A stretch of 8,336 nt of DNA from the NCBI GenBank assembly GCA_002167365.1, contig NHCU01000018.1, positions 1-8,336 on the forward strand, read 5' to 3'. Both the position numbers and the translations under genes were made by a program. Numbering within the stretch: position 1 is the stretch's first letter; each line of letters begins with the position of its first letter. This DNA comes from Betaproteobacteria bacterium TMED41 (lineage in GTDB: Bacteria > Pseudomonadota > Gammaproteobacteria > Burkholderiales > Burkholderiaceae_A). A model generated the notes under the pieces. The model saw only the letters and a program-made list of their open reading frames with translations. It was not told the origin of the DNA and ran no database searches. Shown here in pieces: positions 1-5,120 of this stretch.

Positions 1-34
1 AATAGACTAGGTGCTATTCAGATTGACTCAATTG
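1..34 (+). repeat. Inverted repeat, left arm (fold-back of smc sequence)
   Basis: Bases 1-34 are the reverse complement of 158-191 with one mismatch (position 27 against 165), 33 of 34 matching. The arm reads forward as the smc codons for NRLGAIQIDSI, which occur in their proper place on the minus strand at 158-191. The arm starts at base 1, so the repeat may continue beyond the window. Both sides of the inner junction share the 7-nt microhomology CAATTGA. This is the geometry of a template-switch (fold-back) chimera at a contig end, or less likely of a genuine inverted duplication. Confidence 0.9.
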
Positions 35-1820
35 CAAAAGACAAATTTTTAAAACCATCAATTTCATGTACTAGTTCATTCTTATTTTCAAAATTCTCAG
101 TGCTAATAAAAGAAACGCTGACTGGGGGATTTGTGAGTTCCGATATTTTTAATTTATCAATTGAATCAATCTGAATAGCACCTAGTCTATTTTTTAAAAC
201 TGCCTCAATGGCAATTTCCCAATGAGTGTTAACTTTCAGAAGTGAAACGAGTGAAGGAAGTGATGATAGTTTGTGTTTTGAAAGCCAACTTTCCAAACTA
301 TCCAAATCAAGCATTTTCTTTTGAATTGAAATAAGTCCGGAATATTCAGCACTTAATGTAACAAACTCCTTATCTATTTTTATATAATCGTTATTTATTT
401 CTTGGAAATTTAATTTGCGGCCTTCTTTTTTAGCTTGAAGCTCTATTACCTTTTCTTTTGCATTCTCAGCATCAGAAGTTCTATCTTCACTCAATTTATT
501 GAGTGCATTTATTTCAACATCTGAGACAGTTTCCATTTCATTTAACTCTGTTGTCAGGTCGCTTATTTTTGAGTTTTGTTTTTTTTGTGCATCCAGTAAA
601 TTTCTAATTTGTAATTCGTAATTTAGTTTTTCAGACTCTAAGACTGCAAATTTTGCTCTTTCCTCGCTGCATATTAATTGAATATCATTGAGTAAGTTTT
701 CAATTGGAGAGATTTTGTTTTTGAATTCGTTTAAGGATAAAGTTTTTTTGGAAATTAAATTGTCGGAAATCGTTAATTTTTCATCATGCTTCAAAAGATT
801 CTGATTTTCTAGTTCTATTGATGATTCAACATTATTGATCATTAAAGTCGAATTATTTGAAATTTCCTTAGCATGTAAAATTTTTTCGTTTATTAATTTA
901 TTTTCATTTTCATGAGTGGAAATTTTATTGTTAATCTCAAAATAACTCTGATTATTTTCATCTAAATTTTTTTGTAAAATATTTCCTTTCTCTCTGTTTG
1001 AAGCAAGCTCAAGTTCTATAGTTTTAATTGCAAGAGACAACCTGTCACATTCTAGTTTTTCACTTTCAAGTTCTTTCTCACATAATGCTATTGAATGAGC
1101 TAAGGACTTTTTCTTCTTCCATAGCAAAAAAAGCTTAAGATTCTTTTTTGACTCATTTTTTTCTTGAAACACTGCTGCAATTTTGGCTTGTTTTTCTAAG
1201 CTTTTGATCCGCTCCTCTAATTCAAGAACCAAATCTGAAACACGATTCATGCTTTCTCGACCATCAGATAATCTCGACTCCGTTTCCTTTCTTCTTTGTC
1301 TGTACTTGGAAACACCAGATGCCTCCTCAAGAAAAACTCTCAGCTCTTCTGGTTTTGCGTCCACAATTTTTCCAATCATCCCTTGTCCGATAATTGCATA
1401 TGATTTGGGACCAAGTCCAGTTCCAAGAAATAAATCTAAAATATCTTTTCTTCTGACATTTCGATCGTTGATAAAACTGTTTGCTTGTCCATCACTGGTT
1501 ACTGTTTTTTTTACTGAAATTTCAGAATATTCACCCCAAGGTCCTGAAACTTTTCCGTTTGGATTATCAAAAAATAGCTCGACACTTGCCCTGCCAGCTT
1601 TGTGTCGGGAAGAGGAACCGCTAAAAATTACATCTTGCAATGACTCACCACGAAGTTCAGTTGCTCTTGACTCGCCCAAGACCCACCTAATTGCATCAAT
1701 TATGTTTGATTTACCACAGCCGTTGGGCCCAACAATCCCTGTTCGCCTGTTGGAGAAATTTATTTCTGTTTTTTCAACAAATGATTTGAAGCCGGAAAGC
1801 TTGATTTTAGTTAATTGCAA
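18..1820 (-). CDS. smc: Chromosome partition protein SMC, N-terminal half (truncated at window edge)
   Basis: SMC is the ATP-dependent core of bacterial condensin; it binds and organises the chromosome with ScpA and ScpB. The first 180 or so residues form the N-terminal ATPase head: the family start KIKLSGFKSFV, Walker A GPNGCGKS at 31-38, a Q-loop in YAIIGQG (Gln147) and the conserved LEEASGVSKYRQRR stretch at 164-177. A long charged, Leu/Glu/Lys-rich coiled coil follows to about residue 510. From about 520 the sequence (WLSKHKL, then an EAVLKNRLGAIQID-like stretch) resembles the start of the hinge. Full SMC proteins are about 1,150-1,200 residues, so the hinge remainder, second coiled coil and C-terminal head with signature motif and Walker B are missing. 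The last four codons and TGA stop lie in an inverted repeat at the window start, so the real gene is probably intact elsewhere and only about 595 residues here are genuine. The start is TTG at 1818-1820: it places the family N-terminus correctly and has AGGTG 11 nt upstream. Confidence 0.95.
   Translation of the reverse strand: MQLTKIKLSGFKSFVEKTEINFSNRRTGIVGPNGCGKSNIIDAIRWVLGESRATELRGESLQDVIFSGSSSRHKAGRASVELFFDNPNGKVSGPWGEYSEISVKKTVTSDGQANSFINDRNVRRKDILDLFLGTGLGPKSYAIIGQGMIGKIVDAKPEELRVFLEEASGVSKYRQRRKETESRLSDGRESMNRVSDLVLELEERIKSLEKQAKIAAVFQEKNESKKNLKLFLLWKKKKSLAHSIALCEKELESEKLECDRLSLAIKTIELELASNREKGNILQKNLDENNQSYFEINNKISTHENENKLINEKILHAKEISNNSTLMINNVESSIELENQNLLKHDEKLTISDNLISKKTLSLNEFKNKISPIENLLNDIQLICSEERAKFAVLESEKLNYELQIRNLLDAQKKQNSKISDLTTELNEMETVSDVEINALNKLSEDRTSDAENAKEKVIELQAKKEGRKLNFQEINNDYIKIDKEFVTLSAEYSGLISIQKKMLDLDSLESWLSKHKLSSLPSLVSLLKVNTHWEIAIEAVLKNRLGAIQIDSIDKLKISELTNPPVSVSFISTENFENKNELVHEIDGFKNLSFAIESI
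158..191 (-). repeat. Inverted repeat, right arm (native copy within smc)
   Basis: This is the partner of bases 1-34, separated from it by 123 bp. It lies in uninterrupted smc coding sequence on the minus strand, in the hinge-proximal segment, so it is taken as the original copy and the arm at 1-34 as the derived one. Confidence 0.9.
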
Positions 1821-1884
1821 GGTTTGGTAAACACCTAATTTTTATTAATTCATAAAATTCTAATTACCGATATGCTAACATCGA

Positions 1885-1894
1885 ATTATATAAT
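1885..1894. promoter_or_regulatory. Overlapping divergent -10 elements for smc and queF
   Basis: The 10-bp palindrome ATTATATAAT gives a perfect TATAAT on the plus strand (1889-1894, towards queF) and another on the minus strand (1885-1890, towards smc). It lies about 60 bp from the queF start and 65 bp from the smc start. Matches to a -35 box are weak on both strands (TTACCG at 1864-1869 for queF with a long 19-nt spacer; TTATTT at the expected place for smc). This is a position-and-motif prediction in AT-rich DNA, where TATAAT arises easily by chance. Confidence 0.35.
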
Positions 1895-1897
1895 ATT

Positions 1898-1916
1898 AGG
1901 TTAATTAAAATAACCT
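1898..1916. promoter_or_regulatory. Dyad AGGTTA-N7-TAACCT upstream of queF
   Basis: A perfect 6-bp inverted repeat with a 7-nt AT-only spacer lies just downstream of the predicted queF -10 box, so it would straddle the expected transcription start near 1901. That position suits a repressor operator better than an RNA hairpin, because the 5' arm may not be fully transcribed. An A-rich stretch follows, superficially recalling a class I preQ1 riboswitch, but the loop has no C to pair with preQ1, so a riboswitch is not called. It could also affect the divergent smc promoter. Confidence 0.3.
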
Positions 1917-1954
1917 TTAAAAATTAAATTATTCAACCTAACACCCACCCTTAA

Positions 1955-2350
1955 ATGCCTTTAACTCCCACAACAAGCATACAAACATTTGAAAATCCTA
2001 ATAAAGATAGAGATTACATCGTAAGATTTGAAACTCAAGAGTTTACATGCCTTTGCCCTCTTACTAAACAACCTGATTTTGCTCATATTTTCATCAATTA
2101 TATTCCCGATGAGTTAAATATTGAACTTAAATCACTCAAAACTTATCTATGGTCTTTTCGAGATAAAGGCGCCTTTCATGAAGCAATCACTAATCAAATT
2201 CTTGATGAATTAGCAAATTCAACTAATCCCAGAATTATCAAAATTAGGGCCAAATGGTTTGTCAGAGGTGGAATATACACAACAATTGAAGCAGAAAAAA
2301 CAAACAAAACATGGATTCCATCAGACCCGCAAATATTAAATAGAATTTGA
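1955..2350 (+). CDS. queF: NADPH-dependent 7-cyano-7-deazaguanine (preQ0) reductase, QueF
   Basis: QueF reduces the nitrile of preQ0 to the amine preQ1 using NADPH, the last free-base step before Tgt inserts preQ1 at position 34 of tRNAs with GUN anticodons in queuosine synthesis. At 131 residues this is the short single-module (type I) form. The catalytic region FTCLCPLTKQPDFA carries the nucleophile Cys34 and acid Asp41. The QueF signature ELKSLKTY is at 57-64, then SFRDKGAFHE with substrate-binding Glu76. These three residues keep the spacing of Cys55, Asp62 and Glu97 of the Bacillus subtilis enzyme. The ATG is fixed by an in-frame TAA immediately before it (1952-1954). No Shine-Dalgarno sequence is visible; the leader just upstream is instead C-rich (about 1936-1950). 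It is probably the first gene of a queF-dapD-yffB unit, 31 bp ahead of dapD. Confidence 0.95.
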   Translation: MPLTPTTSIQTFENPNKDRDYIVRFETQEFTCLCPLTKQPDFAHIFINYIPDELNIELKSLKTYLWSFRDKGAFHEAITNQILDELANSTNPRIIKIRAKWFVRGGIYTTIEAEKTNKTWIPSDPQILNRI

Positions 2351-2363
2351 TAATCCAATAAAT

Positions 2364-2368
2364 AGGAG
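2364..2368 (+). promoter_or_regulatory. Ribosome binding site of dapD
   Basis: AGGAG lies in the 31-bp queF-dapD gap, 13 nt before the dapD ATG. It is the clearest Shine-Dalgarno match for a gene inside the window, and indicates separate translation initiation within a shared transcript. Confidence 0.5.
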
Positions 2369-2381
2369 TTTTATAACATAT

Positions 2382-3203
2382 ATGAGTAACAATCTTGAAC
2401 CTAATAAGCTTGAACAAATTATCAATGTAGCATGGGATAACAATGACAACTCTTTTGATTCACAAAGTGCTGTTAATGATGTAATAACTCACCTTGATCG
2501 AGGAACACTCCGAGTAGCAGAAAAAAATGATAACTACTGGAAAGTTAATCAGTGGGTCAAAAAAGCAGTTCTTTTAAGTTTCAAATATACCAAAAACTCT
2601 ATAATTTCGGGTCAGGATATTAAGTATTACGACAAAGTTCCTTTAAAATTCTCTGGATACAATGAAGACGAGTTTAAAAATCTCAAAATACGAGTAGTTC
2701 CAGGGGCAAGTGTTCGACGGGGTAGTCATATAGCCGAAAATACAGTTCTGATGCCCTCTTTCGTTAATATCGGTGCATATGTTGATTCCGGGACCATGGT
2801 AGACACATGGGCAACCGTTGGCTCTTGTGCTCAAATTGGGAAAAATGTTCATTTGTCTGGAGGCGTTGGTATTGGGGGTGTTCTTGAACCACTTCAAGCA
2901 AATCCGACAATAATAGAAGATAACTGTTTTATCGGTGCTAGGTCAGAGATTGTTGAAGGTGTAATAGTTGAAAAAAACAGCGTTATTTCAATGGGGGTAT
3001 TTATAGGCAAATCTACAAAAATTTACAATAGAAATACTGAAGAAGTTACATACGGGCTAGTGCCCGCAGGGAGCGTAGTTGTTGCAGGAAGTCTCCCCTC
3101 ATCAAAAGGAAAAGTTAACCTAAATTGTGCTGTTATTGTTAAACAAGTTGATGAACAAACTAGAAAAAAAACAGCGATTAATGACTTGCTTCGTGAGGAT
3201 TAG
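2382..3203 (+). CDS. dapD: 2,3,4,5-tetrahydropyridine-2,6-dicarboxylate N-succinyltransferase, DapD
   Basis: DapD transfers succinyl from succinyl-CoA to tetrahydrodipicolinate in the succinylase branch of lysine and meso-diaminopimelate synthesis, feeding protein and peptidoglycan. The 273 residues match the usual length (274 in E. coli) and align along the whole protein. The N-terminal helical part includes GTLRVAEK (41-48) and WVKKAVLLSF (58-67). The left-handed beta-helix of hexapeptide repeats runs from about 105 to 240, with the near-invariant MVDTWATVGSCAQIGKNVHL stretch (139-158), GGVLEPLQANP (165-175), IGARSE (184-189) and VPAGSVV (227-233). Asp141 and Glu189 correspond to the proposed catalytic pair of the mycobacterial enzyme. 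The ATG has AGGAG at 2364-2368, a rather long 13 nt upstream. It follows queF by 31 bp and precedes the YffB-like gene by 12 bp. dapE, often nearby in betaproteobacteria, is not in this window. Confidence 0.97.
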   Translation: MSNNLEPNKLEQIINVAWDNNDNSFDSQSAVNDVITHLDRGTLRVAEKNDNYWKVNQWVKKAVLLSFKYTKNSIISGQDIKYYDKVPLKFSGYNEDEFKNLKIRVVPGASVRRGSHIAENTVLMPSFVNIGAYVDSGTMVDTWATVGSCAQIGKNVHLSGGVGIGGVLEPLQANPTIIEDNCFIGARSEIVEGVIVEKNSVISMGVFIGKSTKIYNRNTEEVTYGLVPAGSVVVAGSLPSSKGKVNLNCAVIVKQVDEQTRKKTAINDLLRED

Positions 3204-3215
3204 ATTTTAAGCTTA

Positions 3216-3581
3216 ATGATGAAGATCAGCCTGTTTGGAATAAAAACATGCGATAACGTCAGATTCGCTAGGAAGTGGCTCGAAACAAATAACATTGAGT
3301 ATGTATATGTTGATCTCAAAACAGTCGAAATTGAGGAAATAGGTGTTGACGAGTGGCTCAAAAAAATAAGTTGGAACAAACTAATAAATAAAAAAAGCTT
3401 AACTTGGAAATCACTTTCAAACGACGTCAAAACATGCGTGGTCGATAATGATTCTGCAAAAAAAATAATAATCGAATACCCATTAATCATAAAAAGACCG
3501 ATCACCGTTTTTGATCAATTGATTTATGTGGGATTTTCAGAGAAAAAGTACGAAGAACTTTTTAAGCAAAAAAAAAATTGA
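3216..3581 (+). CDS. yffB: ArsC/Spx-family protein, YffB-like
   Basis: This is a 121-residue thioredoxin-fold protein of the ArsC/Spx family. The start ISLFGIKTCDNVRFARKWLE has the YffB-type GIKxCDxxxxARKWL motif with a single conserved cysteine (Cys12). The C-terminal part has PLIIKRPITVF (about 89-99), the family's cis-proline-like IKRP segment, and ends in a GFSEKKYEELF helix. E. coli YffB is encoded beside dapE and related proteins recur in dap clusters of proteobacteria; here it follows dapD by 12 bp, so it is almost certainly cotranscribed. Its biochemical role is unsettled: a glutathione-dependent thiol reductase has been suggested, and a true arsenate reductase is unlikely from the context. 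Two ATG codons stand in tandem (3216 and 3219) and either could be the start. A run of ten A residues (3568-3577) lies in the final codons. Confidence 0.85.
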   Translation: MMKISLFGIKTCDNVRFARKWLETNNIEYVYVDLKTVEIEEIGVDEWLKKISWNKLINKKSLTWKSLSNDVKTCVVDNDSAKKIIIEYPLIIKRPITVFDQLIYVGFSEKKYEELFKQKKN

Positions 3582-3598
3582 AAAGGGACATTAATAAT

Positions 3599-4036
3599 TT
3601 ACTGGAGACTGGTTGGTTTTTTTCTTATTTTTTCTATAGGCAAAGTCAGGATGTCGATACCCTCTTCTTTTAGAGCTTTTGACTCTTCGTGAGTAGCGGT
3701 TCCATGAATTGATCTCATTTCCGACTCATTTCGATGAATTTTTCTAGCTTCTTCTGCAAAACGACTTCCAACATTTTCAGAATCCTTTAAAATTTCCTTG
3801 GCCACTTCAACTATTTTCTTTTGCACTTCATCGCTAATACTATTATGATTATTTTTAGTGACTTTATTTTTGTTGGACTGAATATGTGCTGCTGAAGGCA
3901 ATCTGTTTATTATAGTACTGTCACATATTGGACAACTAGACAATCCCTTGCTGTTTTGAGAAATAAAATCTTCCTCGGAGCGAAACCATCCTTCAAATGA
4001 GTGGCCCTCGCCACACTGCAAATTAAAAACTTTCAT
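3599..4036 (-). CDS. DUF1178 family protein (zinc-ribbon-like, function unknown)
   Basis: A 145-residue protein matching the DUF1178 pattern: MKVFNLQCGEGHSFEGWF at the start, then EEDF, a GLSSCPICDS segment, and a C-terminal GTATHEESKALKEEGIDIL-type ending. Cys8, His12, Cys35 and Cys38 form a plausible zinc-ribbon metal site, resembling small regulatory-protein or FmdB-type ribbons at the N-terminus. The middle (about 55-75) is polar and probably disordered; residues about 70-110 are predicted helical and charged. No enzymatic residues are recognisable and the family has no assigned function that I know of. The gene is convergent with yffB (17 bp between stops) and divergent from mnmH, with one nucleotide between the start codons. 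No good Shine-Dalgarno sequence precedes the ATG; the upstream GGCGGCGG is actually the complement of the mnmH start. Confidence 0.85.
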   Translation of the reverse strand: MKVFNLQCGEGHSFEGWFRSEEDFISQNSKGLSSCPICDSTIINRLPSAAHIQSNKNKVTKNNHNSISDEVQKKIVEVAKEILKDSENVGSRFAEEARKIHRNESEMRSIHGTATHEESKALKEEGIDILTLPIEKIRKKPTSLQ

Positions 4037-4037
4037 A

Positions 4038-5120
4038 ATGCCGCCGCCAAAAAAAAAATTACAAAAAAACCAAATATCTATTGAAGACTATTTAAATCAT
4101 GAGAATAACACATTCGAATTGATTGACGTAAGATCGCCATCGGAATATTTAATTGATCACATACCTGGAGCTCTAAATGTTCCAGCATTAACAGATATTG
4201 AAAGATCAAAAGTAGGAGAACTTTACAACTTGAACACTTTTCAGGCAAAACGGACTGGGGCAGCGCTAGTTTGCGCAAATATAGCTAAAAACCTTGAAAA
4301 TATTTGGAAAGATAAACCAAAATCTTGGTCGCCTGTTCTATATTGCTGGCGTGGCGGTGATAGAAGCAAGTCAGTTGCTCATGTTTTGGAAAAAGTTGGA
4401 TGGAGGCCTTTAGTAATTGCCGGTGGATACAAGTCCTATCGAAAATATGTCATACATAAAATACCTGAGTGTGTAAAAAATTTATCATTAGTTGTAGTTT
4501 GTGGGTTAACAGGTTCCGGAAAAACGAAGTTCTTGAATTATCTTCAAACTAAAAAAAAACAAGTTCTAGATTTAGAAAATCTAGCTTGTCACAGAGGTTC
4601 GCTACTTGGAAGTATTCCATCAATCAACCAACCAACACAAAAAAAATTTGACAGTTTATTACTGCATGAACTTAAGAAATTCGAAAAAAATACAGCAGTA
4701 TATGTTGAATCAGAAAGCAAAAAAATAGGGGATATACAAGTTCCTGAATCGTTGATTAAACTTATGAGAAAATCAAATTGTTTATGGATTGAGACCAGTG
4801 ATTATGAGAGAGTAAAGCTGTTATGTGAAGAATATAGTCATTTCATAAAAAATGATTGTGAATTAAAAATTATCCTAACCCAATTAAAGAAGATAAATCA
4901 GTTAAGTATTGACTTCAGTTTTGAAAATCTTAAGAAAAAAGAAAATTTGAATAAACTAGTCATGGATCTTCTTGCTAAACACTATGACCCAGCATATAAA
5001 AAATCTATGAAAAAAAATTACTCCAAACTGTCAGAGGCAAAAATAATATATACAAAAGATAGTAAGCCTTTAAATTATTCGGAACTAACCGAAGAAGGTG
5101 AAACTAGGCGTTCAGAATAG
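4038..5120 (+). CDS. mnmH: tRNA 2-selenouridine synthase MnmH (SelU)
   Basis: MnmH replaces sulfur by selenium at C2 of the wobble uridine (mnm5s2U34) in tRNAs for Lys, Glu and Gln, using selenophosphate from SelD; it also makes the geranylated intermediate. The 360 residues hold a rhodanese domain (about 13-140) with FELIDVRSPSEYLIDHIPGA at the start and catalytic loop YCWRGGDRS, Cys103 being the expected active-site cysteine (Cys97 in E. coli). A P-loop domain follows, Walker A GLTGSGKT at 156-163, then the family motifs LDLENLACHRGS (177-188) and VESESKKIG (223-231), and a C-terminal helical part with HYDPAY (315-320). Length is typical. The ATG is the only sensible start, since the next methionine is at 243. 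It begins one nucleotide from the DUF1178 start, without a visible Shine-Dalgarno site. Ten A residues (4049-4058) follow in codons 4-7. The last 46 bp overlap the ppiD-like gene tail to tail. No selD is in view. Confidence 0.95.
   Translation: MPPPKKKLQKNQISIEDYLNHENNTFELIDVRSPSEYLIDHIPGALNVPALTDIERSKVGELYNLNTFQAKRTGAALVCANIAKNLENIWKDKPKSWSPVLYCWRGGDRSKSVAHVLEKVGWRPLVIAGGYKSYRKYVIHKIPECVKNLSLVVVCGLTGSGKTKFLNYLQTKKKQVLDLENLACHRGSLLGSIPSINQPTQKKFDSLLLHELKKFEKNTAVYVESESKKIGDIQVPESLIKLMRKSNCLWIETSDYERVKLLCEEYSHFIKNDCELKIILTQLKKINQLSIDFSFENLKKKENLNKLVMDLLAKHYDPAYKKSMKKNYSKLSEAKIIYTKDSKPLNYSELTEEGETRRSE

Noticed and set aside
1..191. Transposon terminal inverted repeats or attachment sites
   Set aside because: Both arms encode the same piece of SMC, the spacer is also smc sequence, and there is no transposase; the pattern fits a fold-back junction.
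1183..1830. Plus-strand open frame of 215 codons
   Set aside because: It lies entirely opposite the conserved SMC head and early coiled coil, and its translation has no recognisable domain.
1898..1942. Class I preQ1 riboswitch upstream of queF
   Set aside because: The hairpin and A-rich tail are suggestive, but the loop is AT-only and lacks the cytosine that pairs with preQ1, and the predicted transcription start falls inside the hairpin.
3200..3505. Minus-strand 101-codon frame with hydrophobic stretches
   Set aside because: It is antisense to the YffB-like gene, whose motifs are clear; apparent hydrophobicity comes from reading Lys/Glu-rich codons on the opposite strand.
3560..3640. Bidirectional terminator between yffB and the DUF1178 gene
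   Set aside because: There are T tracts on both strands, but no stem of more than five pairs with a short loop could be found next to them.
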